From Aphrocallistes beatrix (taxonomy: Eukaryota > Porifera > Hexactinellida > Sceptrulophora > Aphrocallistidae): a stretch of 64,000 nt of DNA. How positions within the stretch are numbered: position 1 is the first letter of the stretch; each line of letters begins with the position of its first letter. Under the pieces are notes generated by a model. That model ran no database searches. It worked only from the letters and a program-made list of their open reading frames with translations, and was not told where the DNA came from. This document shows, one piece after another, positions 1 through 11,859 of this stretch. The position numbers and the translations under genes are program-made. The stretch spans positions 1,860,001 to 1,924,000 of the forward strand of contig OY725500.1 in NCBI GenBank assembly GCA_963281255.1, in the 5' to 3' direction.

Positions 1-450
1 CATTAAATCATTATAATTGAGTAACTGATTAATTGATTGGGTAAAGTATTATTGAATTAGTGGAGGGTTGTAAATACCGGTTAGGGAGGTATAAATTGTC
101 TATAGGATATACATACTATACAAACACACTGAAGTCCCATTATAACCAAGTGGGTTATAACGAGGTGGTTATTTGTCCCTTTTAAAATCAGATTCTAAAT
201 TCACATTATGGATAATAATCGAGGCACCAAGCTTCAAATGTAAGTACTAGCCATGTCAAAAATTTAATGATTTATACACTTGAAAAAATCAAAATGCTAA
301 ATATGAAATCAAATGCCACGCCCCTTGAAATGATCATGACGCCCCCCAGGTTAAGAACATTTGGTTTAACATATTAATTTAGCATATAAAAAATGTTCTT
401 CTGATAACTTTATAAAGTAGAATAGCTCAAGCCTATTATACCAAGTAAAA

Positions 451-566
451 AAAAGCCCCTCACAGACGGGCCAGAATTGTGCTTCCACATTCCTTGGATG
501 ATGACAAAATACATCTCATCCAAGTAAATTGGAAGCACAATTCTAGCCCGTCTGTGAGGGGCTTTT
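451..566. repeat. Fold-back (hairpin) element
   Basis: Two 37-bp arms (451-487 and 530-566) are inverted copies with a single mismatch. The outer end is AAAAGCCCCTCACAGACGGG. The 42-bp loop holds a second, shorter inverted pair (CTTGGATGA / TCATCCAAG). The compact perfect-hairpin architecture fits a small fold-back MITE. No target duplication is obvious. It abuts the dispersed repeat that starts near 574. Confidence 0.7.
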
Positions 567-573
567 CTAACAT

Positions 574-1060
574 CAATCAAAGTTTGTAGAATTAAAATTG
601 TGGATGTAAATTTTGGCTGTGTCATCATGATAACGTAAGCATGATTAATTAAGATAATTTTGTTTAGTCATCTATAGTGAACAATTTATTGAACAATTGT
701 TTATCTCAAACCATCAAATTTTTTGCTCTAATAGGCATTTATCATTAAAATTACGCGATGATGACGCGACAAAATCTTTAACCCAAATTGCTCAGAGGTC
801 CTATGTCCGATAGATCTAGGAATGAAATAGATTTTAGAGGGTCTTAGATTTCACCAGTGTTACCAATCTCAAGTTTCTTGCTCTTCTAGTGTTTGTGCAA
901 TAAGCAAAAGAATGAAATCACAAAATGCTAAGTATTGATGATGATTTAGCATATTTTGAAAATCGTATGAGTAGGTGCACATCTACATATGTATATGTAC
1001 GCAGCTACACAAAATATTTCAGGAAGACATCTTTTAAACTCTGGTCTGTGCACCACTAAC
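574..1060 (+). repeat. Dispersed ~490-bp repeat, copy 1
   Basis: This stretch matches 41375-41860 in the same orientation over nearly its whole length, from AAGTTTGT through GTCATCATGA to GGTCTGTGCACCACT, with scattered substitutions. No coding capacity is evident. It is probably the body or end of an unclassified interspersed element, because neither copy shows clear terminal inverted repeats. Confidence 0.65.
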
Positions 1061-1256
1061 AGCCATTGTACAACCATTTGATGGCACTATAATTTCTTGA
1101 ACAAATATATATTATACCTTGAAAAAATCCGGCGATTATTAATTAAGTCTCATTTACCTTTTCAGAAATAAAATACTTTTCAATGAAAATAACCGCACGA
1201 AATATTGGATAGTTGTTAAATGGAAAGAATATATTAGAGAACATTGAAAATTACTA

Positions 1257-3465
1257 CAGTCAACTCCCGTTATATCGAACACGTATATATCGAAATACCC
1301 GCTTATATCGAAGTTAATTAACAACCCCAAAGCAATCTCATTCAATCTAATTTATAAGAATTCGGTTATATCGAAATCAAACTTCGCTTGTATCAAAATT
1401 ATTGAAACTTATATCGAATTATTGCTTTACATTAGTGCTTACAATATAATAACACTAGTAGTAGTATGTATATACTATAGTCTACAAAAAATAACATTCG
1501 ATAACTACCACACACGAAGAACTTCCGACATTACACTGCATTAAGCATTGTTTCGTATTTTCATCTATAAAATAACTCTTATTTAATTAATTGTATTTGC
1601 GCCTTTTGGTTCTACTGAAGGAAATTATTAGTATACTAGCATACGTAATTTGGAGACTAGAATTCTGATATCCAAGCGGACCCATTTATCAATCGAAAGC
1701 AAGATTAGCTGCCGTTGAAGATGTCGAAAAACAACAGAAAACTAAGTCGGAAATCGCCAAGTCTTACGGGGTTCCATGCAGTACACTCTCAACATGGTTA
1801 AAAAACAAAGATATTCTCATGTCTGCTATGGACGATTTCAAACCTACACGCAAGCGCACGCGAACTGCAAAACACGCGGATCTAGATTCAGCATTGTTTT
1901 TGTGGTTCAAAAATGCTAGGTCCTTAAACATTCCTATATCTGGACCAATACTTCAGACTAAAGCCGATAATTTAGCCAAAATGCTCGGGTTAGAAAGCTT
2001 TTTATTAAGTTCTGGGTGGTTGTCTCGTTTTAAACAGTGGCATGGAATACATTTTAGAATTATCAGCAGTGAATCTAATGCAGTGACTCCCGAACAAACA
2101 GATTTCTAGACTACAACAACCCTCCCCAAATTATTAGCTGACTATCACCCTAATGACATATTCAATGCCGATGAATCAGGACTGTTTTTTAAACTTCCCC
2201 CCGAAAGGTCGCTGGTCCTGAAAGGGGATTCGTGTCATGGTGGTAAACGTTCTAAGGATCGTCTCACCATTCTATCTTGTGCTAACATGAACGGAACAGA
2301 GAAAATCCCTTTGTTAGTCATCGGTAAATCTGAGAAACCTTGATGTTTCAAAGGTGTTAATTCACTTCCTACACCATATCGTGCTAACAAAAAAGAATGG
2401 ATGACATCGATCTTATTTACTGAGTGGATGCGTGAACAGGATCGCAAATTCTCTAGGCAAAATCGAAATGTAACAATTGTTATCGACAATTGTCCAGCTC
2501 ATCCTCGTGTTTCAGGTTTGAAATCAGTCACACAGGTATTTCTCCCCCCGAATACAACTAGTAAAACACAACCAAAAGACCAAGGTATAATTGCAAACTT
2601 GAAGCATCATTATCGCGCTATACTTCTACAAAATATTATCACCACTATGGAAAAAATGAAGTTTTATGTGTCACAGTACTACATGCCATGCGATTGATTC
2701 ATCAGGCGTGGAATCTTGTAAAACCGTCAACTATCAGTGGTTCCTTTAATCATTGTGGGTTTATAGCCCCATAAATATCAACTGACAAAACTAATAAAGA
2801 TGAAGACATACCAGATTCCACAATTATTGAACAGATTTGTACCCGATATAATGTCAACTTTACAGATTACTTATCTGCCGACGACGAACTTGAAACAAGC
2901 GAACCACTTACAGACGATGCTATAATAAGTATAGTTCAGAGGCCTGATGATTTGGATACCGAAAGCGATGGCGAGTTTATGCCCCCACCTGAGAAGCCAC
3001 CCAGTCATTTGTTAGCAATCGATATGTGTCATCAGTTACGAATCTACCTCGAATCCCAAACTGAATCAACGAACTTATTCTCACATCTCAATCTAATAGA
3101 ACAATTTATAAGAAAAACACAACAGGATTGTATGCAACAAGCAACTATCACTAAGTTTACTACTGCTCATCAAATCACTTAATACGTATATAGAACAAAT
3201 TTGATACGATAAGGATCAACCCATTATATTCAATGGTTATATACCAGTAGTATATTATTAGTTACGTAATTACTGTAATCATATAATAAACTAACTACGT
3301 ATTGATTGAATATTTAATTCATCGAAGTAATGTTCTGGTTATATCGAAATCATGTATCAACTTGTATCCAGCTTCGCTTATATCGAATTCCGCTTATATC
3401 GAACTCCGCTTATATCGAAATGGAAATAAGGGTCCCTTCGACTTCGATATAACGGGAGTTGACTG
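1257..3465 (+). mobile_element. Tigger/pogo DNA transposon, full length but decayed
   Basis: The ends are inverted repeats starting CAGTCAACTCCCGTTATATC, flanked by TA on both sides (1255-1256 and 3466-3467), the target duplication of the pogo/Tigger group. Both subterminal regions repeat the motif GCTTATATCGAA several times. The 2.2 kb body carries a CENP-B-like, DDE-type transposase on the plus strand. Size, TA duplication, end sequence and transposase all agree, so the assignment is firm. Confidence 0.93.
1669..3183 (+). pseudogene. Tigger/pogo transposase pseudogene
   Basis: The reading starts as a CENP-B-type N-terminal helix-turn-helix (EIAKSYGVPCSTLSTWLKNK), continues through a second DNA-binding domain (SSGWLSRFKQWHG), then a DDE core. 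The catalytic acids are visible in FNADESG, VIDNCPAH and QPKDQG, the DDD pattern of Tigger elements. An acidic tail encoded from about 2952 ends near 3182. The frame is open from 1669 but broken by an in-frame TAG at 2107, a TGA at 2341 and a frame change around 2660-2690, so it cannot encode an intact enzyme. No certain start codon is visible; the HTH begins upstream of the first ATG at 1819. Confidence 0.9.
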
Positions 3466-3735
3466 TAAGTGGTATCAAAAGCATTCTAACACCATGATTG
3501 GAGATGATGATTCGAAGGAGGCGAATATTCGAAGGATGGCTATTATTCGAGAAAATACGATATATACTTCGACGGTATGTTCACATAGGTCAAAAAATTG
3601 CAGAAAGGTTAAAGATTTCAGGGAAATTGTATTTTTAAAATGCACATCTTATCTAGGGTCTAAATTTAGTATGTGAGTTGATCTTACATAGCAAGGCCTT
3701 GTCCATAATAACTTATACTGAAAAAGTATTAATAC

Positions 3736-3832
3736 AGTAGTGTGGATACAACAATAATTTATATCGTTACATAGAATTGTTATACAAAGTTGGTATCAAT
3801 TCGCCCCGATTTTTATGTTGTATCCACTTCTC
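3736..3832. repeat. Short inverted repeat
   Basis: GTGGATACAACA near 3740 and its complement TGTTGTATCCAC near 3820 bracket about 70 bp of AT-rich sequence. It could be a minimal MITE. No gene is seen in the surrounding 3.47-4.39 kb. Confidence 0.4.
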
Positions 3833-4399
3833 AAAATTTCGATAAAGGTATCATAAAAGCTTGGTTCTATTGAGAAGAGGTTGTTTGAAATGAAGAAAAG
3901 TTACTTCTATTTCTATATCTAAACTGCTATAAATAATAAATGATTATAAATCGACGAAGCTGAATATAGCGATACAGAAAGGGAGCAATCACTTTTAGAA
4001 AGGATTGTGGCACCACTAGTTCATCAGGGCTTAATTTATTAATTTTTTAAGCACTAAAAATAAAAAAGTGCCCCTCAAAAAGAATGTGAGCTTACCCCTA
4101 CCTTTGGTAATGATGATACCATATTTTAGTTCGTGTAATCAACACCTGATGCAAAAGACATTTCCATTTATTTGTGATCCATATTTTCACCACTTGTTGG
4201 AAGATGTAGAAAATTAATAGGTATAGGAAGCAACCTATTGCTTGGGTTCCGATTAGGCTATGCATGGCAACTATAAACGGATATCGAATGTTTGCCAGCT
4301 GCTTTGCACAAATGTGCAAAGAAAGATAAAAAGAAAATCGATATCATTCGAATCTGAATTTTATTCAATATAGAAGATAATAAATAAAAAATCATCAAC

Positions 4400-4609
4400 C
4401 TACTCTTCATTCTTTTGCTCAAGGATTTTAATTTCGCTAGAACTCTCTTTAGGAGATATCTCAATTCTTTCGTTTATTGACTTTGGTAGTGTTAAAATCT
4501 CATTTTTCTGATATTCAGCACCAACTTCAATCGATTTAACGTCACCGATAACAGATCGATTCGTCTCACTCTCATTGGGTGGTTCTAATCGTGCCTCCTT
4601 TTGGACATT
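4400..4609 (-). CDS. Possible terminal exon, charged tail
   Basis: Read on the minus strand, an acceptor-like AATAG at 4610-4611 is followed by 69 open codons beginning NVQKEARLEPPNESETN and ending KILEQKNEE, then TAG. The composition is hydrophilic and charged, like the tail of a cytoskeletal protein. It lies 1 kb downstream of the last kinesin exon and could be its terminal exon. However, the best donor of that exon leaves one extra base that does not join this frame, so an unseen exon would be needed. It could also be a chance open frame. Confidence 0.3.
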   Translation of the reverse strand, partial: NVQKEARLEPPNESETNRSVIGDVKSIEVGAEYQKNEILTLPKSINERIEISPKESSSEIKILEQKNEE

Positions 4610-5635
4610 CTATTAAATTATATTTTAAAGTTAATATTCATTAAAATGAAAAAAATTCAAAATAAAAGCCTCGTTTAAAGAGTCTAACTTGTTAAACCTT
4701 GTTAATGTTAACCAACCCCCCTTAAATTTTGATATTAAATTGTCACATGGGGTAAAACTTGAAAGTGGAGTGACTTGAAAATGTCAAATAGTAAGTATAT
4801 GTGCAGGAATAACTTAGTGAGTTTTGAAGATATCTTAATTGACACCAAACGACTCATAGTTTTCTCAGCATTCAGATAACAGAATTGCGATACCAGGTAA
4901 TTTAGGAAATTTGGTGAGTTATTATAAAGTTTGAAAGTTCAAAAACTCCAGAAATTTTTGGGGAATTAGACGTTAAATTATATATCTCGCGAAAACTCAC
5001 TCGTATCGCGATTCTGCTAGTCATCTGAAAGCTGAGAGGATTTTGGGGGGTGTCAAGAATATCAAAATATCTTAAAAAATCTCTATGAGTGATTCTGTGA
5101 TGATTATAAATTTGCAAAACATTCACTTCCAAGTTGTTGACCTATGTGACTATGGTCTCTCAAAAGTAATATTTCGTTCTAAGCTGAAAACGAGGCTTTT
5201 CTAAATCTCAAATTATGTCCATTCTGCCAAATGTTACTAGTACTTCAAAAGATTTCGAATAAATTCTAGTTAATTACATTGAATGGTCATACAAATCTGG
5301 AATCAGTTTAATTGGGTGAAATAAAAAGTAAATAGAAGAGGTATAATTTTGCTTTGTAATAGTGCAAAACTGAAATGAAGCTCCACCAAAACAATACAAA
5401 TAATTATTAGAGGCAGTTACCTATCTATTGTTTTAATTTTCAAAATAAAGTAAACACCAGTCTACAGGATTGCCTATAGAGAATGCTAGTGGGTGAATGG
5501 TGAAATTGATAAATCATAAATAGTCTCATTATAGTAGGTAGTGTTTTCAATTTTATGCCATCGAAATACGTATATTATGAACAGTATAGAAAACTATCTA
5601 GACACTAATTGTTATTTTAAAAAACTAACATACAC

Positions 5636-5726
5636 AATTGCAACGTGCTAATAACATCTCAAGTTCTTTAATACGCTCTCTAAACCGCAACAAAGTTCCA
5701 CTTGATTCGTCTTGATTGACTTTTAC
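5636..5726 (-). CDS. Kinesin-4-like motor, neck exon
   Basis: Minus-strand exon with acceptor CTATAG and the likely donor GTGTATG. It encodes VKVNQDESSG followed by the heptad-like segment FRERIKELEMLLAR. In kinesin-4 family motors (KIF4/KIF21) the neck immediately after the motor reads VNQD and then a short coiled coil, so this matches the neck that follows the exon at 8579-8681. The donor is less certain than at the other exons. The coiled coil would support dimerisation if the tail continues. Confidence 0.72.
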
Positions 5727-5952
5727 CTATAGGATATGAAAAATATTAAGTAATCCAATTTAATAAATAATATTTTTAAAAAATTAATGTCAATTAATAA
5801 ACCTTCGAAATAAAGTCGATTAAATTTATAGTCATTATGAATGCATTATACTCTATTGGTATTTGAATACAAGGTAATTAATTGTACAATTCAATAAGTA
5901 CTAAATGTATTTATTCCTGAAAGTAAATTTTCCAAAATGTAAGAAATAACTG

Positions 5953-6141
5953 CAGTTGACTCCGCTAAATAGGGCCACTGGTTAATCGGGTCAACCGCTT
6001 AATTGGGACACTTTTGATTGGACCGGATTAATTCTCACACAAAATAGAACTAGTACAAAATATTTTCGGTTTATAACGTTCTCGGCTTAATAGGGCAAAA
6101 TGTCTTCTGACTGATGTGACCCTATTAAGCGTAGTTGACTG
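5953..6141. mobile_element. Pogo-type MITE (189 bp)
   Basis: The ends CAGTTGACTCCGCTAAATAG and, inverted, CAGTCAACTACGCTTAATAG form terminal inverted repeats. A TA follows the right end; the left TA has mutated. It is the same family as 36156-36343. The internal motif TTAATCGGGTCAACCGCTTA also matches that copy. Non-coding. Confidence 0.8.
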
Positions 6142-6142
6142 T

Positions 6143-6919
6143 ATATCTAAATCATATTGAATTCAATTCATTTGGACACCCATTTCGTGATTTCAACTCA
6201 ATTACTCTATTCCATGTCTAAAATTATCACCCAATACTTCCAGGTGCCGCACATCACCATCAAGTAGTGCTTGCTTGACGTGCGAAGTGATACTAGACAT
6301 AAGTGTTTAAAACTGTCACCTCAAAGCCGGCGCCACCGAGGGTGTTCTGGGTGTCTGGACACCCACTGCCTCCTCTTTTATCTAATTGTATACATATAAA
6401 CCTCTATATGGACACGCAATTTCAAACAAATCTCTCTAAGGACGCCCACTGCCCATAAAACATGGCGCTGGTCATTCACCTGATGATTAAATTTCACCCT
6501 GAACGAGTATTTGAGTCAAAATATTTCAAGTGGGTAATAAGAATATATATACGTAATTCAAATATTAATCCAAAAAATAGATATTTCATCGTAACTTGAT
6601 ACACACTTCTACTACATCTATTGCTTCTAGATCCGCATTGTGGATATACTACACCTATCGTAAGTTGATCAGCTATTATTATCTAGTATATTAGAGTAAC
6701 TTGCTTCACAATTCTATTTTCAGTTTTTAGTGCAGCTCCATTAGGGAGATGCCTTTAGGACATGGACGGAGTATCTCGTCCATCCGTATGTATGTGTGTC
6801 CGTACGCGCGCTACTGCGAAATCTAACAGTCGGAGTTTTACCAAATTTCGCATGTAGGATCTCATTATGGTGTAGATGCGCACTGTCAACATTTATTTCG
6901 CAAATTCTCATCACTTCCT
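6143..6919. other. No gene seen
   Basis: This intronic stretch of the kinesin gene has no convincing open frame. It contains two short GC-rich patches (GCCGGCGCCACC near 6328 and ACATGGCGCTGG near 6462) that may be ends of a decayed MITE, and the palindromic GGACATGGACGGAGT / CTCGTCCATCC near 6760. Confidence 0.5.
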
Positions 6920-7345
6920 GTTTTTATAAGTATAAATTCATATTTTAACACCACCACTGCAAAACTTTGTGTTAAGATATAAGTAAGAACTCAACGACTA
7001 ATGTAGGGTATTTTACTATGTATTTTAATATGTGGAATCCGGTTCTCACATTTTAAAAGTAATAATGTGAGTTATTAGCATACGTATATATGTATACATA
7101 TCTTCACACCTTTTGAAAAATTTTTATTTTGAGCTAAAGCGAGTTCTCAACGGCTAATATATTATATTTTAATAGTATATTTCGATTTACGCACTTTGAA
7201 AGCAATAATTAGAATATTGTATGAGCTCTTAAATTTTGATATATACATATTTTCACAACTTTTGAAAAATTCTTATTTTGAGCTAAAAGCGAGCTCTCAA
7301 CGGCTATTATAGGATATTTTAATATGTGGATTCCAAATTCCACAC
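6920..7345. repeat. Diverged ~130-bp tandem repeat
   Basis: About three imperfect units follow one another. Each contains ATCTTCACACCTTTTGAAAA or a variant, TTTATTTTGAGCTAAAGCGA, TCTCAACGGCTAAT and a terminal ATATTTTAATATGTGGATTC-like block. The CACACCTTTTGAAAA and CAACGGMTAA elements also occur in the arrays at 23.5 and 32 kb, suggesting a related but older array. Confidence 0.6.
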
Positions 7346-8578
7346 TTAGAATTACTTAAATTTCGTCCAAAAGATGAATGCCACTGAGCATGATAATCTG
7401 CTTCAATTCATATCAGCTGGAGCATATCCCGTCAATATTCATTATATAATTTCAACATTTCAAAATGATTTTAACTGGGATCATACAATGATCATGCTTT
7501 TCTATGTAGATTATGAGATGCATTTGTAATTTTAAATAATCCACAAATTCTTTATTGATTTCTCAGCTAAATTCCAGCATTCATCGCGTCATAAAATCAC
7601 TCATTTTGTTATGATTACTTCCATTATAAGTTATTCTGTCAATTGTTTCTCAACACCTGAATTCATCACAACGATTATGCAACAAGACGATAAATATGAA
7701 ACCGTATTCTTAAAGCATGATGTAATTGATTTTTTTTTTAAAATTTCGATAATATTCAAATTGTACCGAACTAATTACTTGTAGAAATAGTGGGGCAAAA
7801 GTGAGATAAGTGATTTGTTAAATTCGACTGATTGATTGATTATTAATTAACAGGAGTTCAACGATATGCATCAACAGTTGGGGATTAATAACCAAAGGAC
7901 AAGTATATACTATCTTCAGAGCAACGTTCTTGTGAAAGCGCACAGCAAAATTTTGAAAATGTTTGAAAATGTTTGTTCCAAAATCTTGCATGGTGTGTAT
8001 GTATAGCAACAGGTATGAAATAATATAACCGTATATAGTAGGTACACTATATAAGAATACTGTCTGGACCGTAAAATATATTCTTACATAGGAAATATAC
8101 CATATTATATGAATATCATTCTCATATGGTATATTATACTATATAAGAATAAGATGTGTTTTCAATTGATATTTCTTCGGTTAAAACGGACTTCGGATAA
8201 GGCGAACAAATTTACGGTCCTTTGGTGTTCACATTAACGAGGTTATATTGTAAAGTAAAATAATATGTTAGATCTGATGAAAATATTCTTAAGAAAGGTT
8301 AAAATAACTGCCAAAAATATTCTTATATAGGTAGTAGTATAAATATATTTTTATATGAAAAAATTTAATGGGGAAATTTTAAATTGGGGATGGGGACAAT
8401 ATTGTTTATTTGTCAGGGATGTTCGGATAAGTGAGGATGTACTGCATTTTCTCAAAATTATATCTTCAGTTTACTAAGAAAAATTTGTTTTGGGTTAGTT
8501 AGCTGAATTATATGGAGGATTTGATTTATGACTGTGTCATAATTAAGTTGAATCAGCTGTAAATATATGTATAATTAC
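7346..8578. other. Intronic DNA without a gene
   Basis: AT-rich intron sequence of the kinesin gene. At 8030-8160 and 8310-8350 it holds repeats of a TATAAGAATA motif and an inverted pair around ATTCTTACATAGGAAATATACC, possibly remains of a small MITE. I see no supported coding region. Confidence 0.5.
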
Positions 8579-8681
8579 CGTGTTTTTAATGTTTCTTGCT
8601 CTATTAGCATAATCAAGCGTACTCTTTGTTTCATTAATCTCTCCAGCCGATGGACTGATGCATGCAATCATTAACGTCTTA
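8579..8681 (-). CDS. Kinesin-4-like motor exon, C-terminal motor core
   Basis: Minus-strand exon with acceptor CTTTAG and donor GTAATT. It encodes [18 protein letters not shown], then [14 protein letters not shown], the last strand and helix of the kinesin motor domain that lead into the neck. The first base completes a serine codon begun by the AG at the end of the exon at 10315-10427, giving GGNSKTLMI across the junction. That phase match is strong evidence that both exons belong to one gene. The RARNIKN ending is typical of kinesin-4 motors. Confidence 0.9.
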
Positions 8682-9346
8682 CTAAAGAAAAATAATGAGA
8701 ATGAATGATGTATACATTGAGTAATTAGACATACTATACACTAACTGGACACAAGTTTAACGTTTCACTACTTCAGATGCAAATACAGCACCGGCGCCAC
8801 AGTTTTAGTTAATTTTCTCGGTAAACTAAAACAACCGGGGTCACTTTAGCAAAGTTATCCGGACCAACCGGAAAATAGCATTAGCCCATAATAATGGTGA
8901 ATAATGGTGATTCATGAAGGCAAATACCTCAAACCATTCAAGGATATAACTAATCGGATTTCAGGTTCATAGTATACTATCCATTCAAATCAGTCAGGGT
9001 AGAATATTTTTAATATTCATTCATCCGAACAATCATACTCCTAGTATCCTAGGGTTCGAATGTATCTCTTAAACATGAATGAAAAGACCCAATTTAGGAC
9101 TATTTGTATTGGAGGTATGAAGTGTCCAAATAATTTTGATGGTTAGTGTATCAAAAAAATCATAAAATCGTCTCATAAAGATCTGGAATTTTGGACTCAA
9201 AGGATTAAATTTTAATCTCTAGGATCCATATGAGTATCATAAATGGAGTAAAACTATCCGACTTTCAAATTTGTTTTGTAAGAATAATTACCAATTATGA
9301 GCAGAAACCTTTTGGTCATCGAATTCCAAAAATTATGAAGAAAATG

Positions 9347-9399
9347 CATAACCTAAATGATCCTCCTTTGTGGACCAAAGGAGGATCATTTAGGTTATG
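9347..9399. repeat. Perfect 24-bp hairpin in a Tc1 remnant
   Basis: The arms 9347-9370 and 9376-9399 (outer end CATAACCTAAATGATCCTCC) are exact inverted copies separated by TGGAC. One arm is transposase sequence, so this looks like a local inverted duplication produced by template switching, not a terminal repeat. A similar structure sits at 39291-39337. Confidence 0.85.
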
Positions 9400-9900
9400 A
9401 TTCGGATTCTCCCCTGAGATATCCAAATTGATGCTTCGTCAGCAAATACTGTATGTTCCCAGTTATTGTGGATATTTTCTCTCACCCATTCAAGCCCTGA
9501 GAGGCGATTCTTCTCTGGCAACAGAGAAATAGCAGTGGGATATGGATTAGTGTAATTTAGCTTTTTTAGACATTTTGAAACTGAATCCTGAGAAGTTTTT
9601 AAATGAATTTTATTTGCTAACACTCGTAAAGATATGTGGCGTTGTTGTGTAACACTATTCGCAATCAATGGTGTCTTAATTGGTCTACAATTTCCTTTAT
9701 CCTTTCGTAGAAGATACACTTTCCCAACGCGATAAAATGCAGTTAATGGTGAGTAAAGAGACACCAACAATATCAGAAATTTCACTTACTGCAATGCTTT
9801 ATACCTTCCAAAGGTGTAATGACATGATTCCTCTTCTCGATCTGAATAAAATTTGGTAATCGAGGAATAGGAAAATGATTAGTGAATGTACGAGTATTAT
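9390..9900 (-). pseudogene. Tc1/Tc3-like transposase fragment
   Basis: Minus-strand remains of a Tc1-type transposase. An N-terminal HTH remnant with a RLPNFIQIEKRN-like reading (9800-9870) is followed by an open stretch with HISLRVLANKIHLKTSQDSV (second HTH), SGLEWVRENIHNNWEH, and FADEASIW, which carries the first catalytic Asp. The second and third acids are absent because the sequence ends at the hairpin at 9347-9399. Truncated and frame-shifted; no terminal repeats identified. Confidence 0.8.
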
Positions 9901-9948
9901 AAAAATAGGTTACAAAAAAATTCATGTTGACGTAAGCAGAATTCATTT

Positions 9949-10094
9949 CAGGGGCGTAACTACCATTGAAGCAGAGGAGGAAGTCGCTTCCTTACTATTT
10001 CTGGACGTGGTCTCCAGGCAAGGCAGAGACCTAGCCGCTGAAACATATGCCTCTTGCTTGCCTCCTGGCTTTGGAGATTCTAGTTAAGCTCCTG
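9949..10094. mobile_element. Small MITE with CAGGGGCGTAACTA ends
   Basis: The left end CAGGGGCGTAACTA and inverted right end CAGGAGCTTAACTA are matching terminal repeats around a 146-bp GC-richer body. CAGGG-type ends are usual for hAT elements, but the flanking 8-mers do not match, so the superfamily is tentative. The small open frame across it is not gene-like. Confidence 0.55.
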
Positions 10095-10314
10095 TGTTTA
10101 TAATAGTTTAAAAAAAAACACTAAACACTAGGTAAATGATCTTCAAAATGTTAACTACATTCGCAACGCTAATTCCTATCGAGATTCGACCAGTATTCAT
10201 TCTTCTTATAAATCAACACTATAGCTTTATCTAAGTCTAAATTCCAGATTTTTATGAGACAGACTGTAAGTTAATAATGTAGTAATATAAAAGTATAAAT
10301 TCTGAATTAATTAC

Positions 10315-10427
10315 CTGTTGCCCCCTAGAGAATCTTTTAAAAGCTGTGTTAGTTTAGAATCTCGATAATTAACAAGCGTTCCTTTTTTTTGACTTCCAAG
10401 TTGGGATATAACATTACCAAGAGCGAA
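10315..10427 (-). CDS. Kinesin-4-like motor exon, YRDSKLT segment
   Basis: Minus-strand exon with acceptor TTATAG and donor GTAATT. It encodes [16 protein letters not shown], then [19 protein letters not shown]. These correspond to the conserved helix after switch II (LALGNVISAL) and the microtubule-binding YRDSKLTRLLQDSLGGN loop of kinesins. The exon is phase 0 at its start, following the ...INQGL end of the exon at 34018-34152, and leaves two bases (AG) for the exon at 8579-8681. It is 23.6 kb from the preceding exon. Confidence 0.92.
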
Positions 10428-10440
10428 CTATAATAAAAGT

Positions 10441-10491
10441 AAGATATATATATATATATAGAGAGAGAGAGATATAGAGAGACAGAGAAAC
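10441..10491. repeat. AT/GA microsatellite
   Basis: A (TA)n run passes into (GA)n and interrupted GATA/GACA units directly upstream of the kinesin exon acceptor, on the intron side. Just beyond it, at 10551-10597, the 23-bp unit ending AATTGAAATCGACTA is duplicated in tandem. Confidence 0.8.
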
Positions 10492-10849
10492 TTGAAATAA
10501 GTATGCAATACAAAAATGATCAAGTCAATACTTGAGTAGTTTAGTAGAGAGTTATAATTTAATTGAAATCGACTATAATTTAATTGAAATCGACTAAATA
10601 TTTTCCGACAGGGATGACAAAAAGCGGAAATGTTAATTTAAAAAAATCTCGACCTGGGTTAGTAAATGCCTACATAGGATTTGTAGTATAAGACACCCAT
10701 CAAGTTTCTAACGGAAATATACAAAAGGAAAAGTCACAATGAAAAAATTTAGTCCTGATGTGCACCTTTTGGATATGCTTCGAGACAGGTCTCTAGCGTT
10801 TTTTCACAGTTTTCATTCACATCTTCACCTACATTAATGTGACCAGAAG

Positions 10850-11810
10850 AATCACCTCACTCAGCTCGCACTCTCCTAGTATAAATAGAATCGAGTCAGT
10901 TGACTTTTGAAACCCACTCTCCTCTTCTCCCTACTTCGCTACAACAACCAACCATTACTCACTCTAGGCCTATAACTTTCCCCTTCGCTCGATGCGCTCC
11001 TCCCCCTCGCTCGATGAGCTCACTCGGGGGAGACAGGTGCTCTGCACCTGGCTCACTTTTCCTTTCTTAATCTGAGTAATTCTGTTTTTCCTTCTCCACT
11101 TCCTACTCATTCTTATTCTCATCATTCTCCCCTTCCCTCTTGGCTAACACTATGTGTATTTCTTCGGATCAAAATCCATTCAATCTTATTACTATCAAGC
11201 CTACAATATCTTCCTCGCGTGGTTAACTTCATTTTATATCCATCCATCTTCTCAACGCTCGAAAATTACGGTCAAATCCTATCGTTTTCTTGACTATGTA
11301 TTTGACCACCATCCTGACGTTGTTGCCATCACTGAGACCTGGTTCACGTCAAGGGATGCGGCCATGAGAGTTGAATGCACTCCACCGGCTACCAACTACT
11401 TGATCGTGCTAGGTCAGCACGTGATTCCTTCACGCTGAAGTGCAATGCATCTGGTGAAGTGTCATCTTTTGAGTTCTCGTATTGGACGTTCTCTTCTTCT
11501 GAATTCTTCTTTTGTGTTATCTTAATATATAGGCCTCCATACTGAAGGAACCATCCTGTTTCTATTTCCACTTTCCTTGAACAGTTTTCATCTCCCCTTG
11601 AACCCATCCTCTTATGCAAGGAGCCCCGAATAATAACTTGAGATTTCAACATCCATGTCGACTTCCGGTGAGAGTCTTTACAGTTCTCCGAGCTCTCTGA
11701 GGAATGGTCCTTCACCTCTTCTCTTAAAAAAGTCCTGAAAACTCATCTTTTCCGTATCGCTCGACTCAGTCACTTAATTAAAACATTAATACACTGCAAT
11801 ATCGATTTTA
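10850..11810 (+). mobile_element. CR1-like LINE fragment (endonuclease end plus 3' tail)
   Basis: A CT-rich 5' leader (10850-11150) precedes coding sequence with DYVFDHHPDVVAITETWF, the TETW motif of the APE-type endonuclease domain of CR1/L2 LINEs. Further on are LEPILLCKEPRIIT and DFNIHVDF in a second frame. Near 11720-11780 the reading jumps to SLKKVLKTHLFRIARL, typical of the very C-terminal end of such ORF2 proteins, so the reverse transcriptase has been deleted internally. The DFNIHVDF region recurs at 63860-64000, and RT sequence of a similar element is at 50340-51070. Several frame breaks. Confidence 0.75.
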
Positions 11811-11859
11811 CGAACTAGATGGGACCCAAAGTGCTTCACTCCTCGCAGCCCAGTTGCCT

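Noticed and set aside
9347-9399. Transcription terminator hairpin
   Set aside because: The context is eukaryotic and the arms derive from transposase coding sequence; a factor-independent terminator is not expected.
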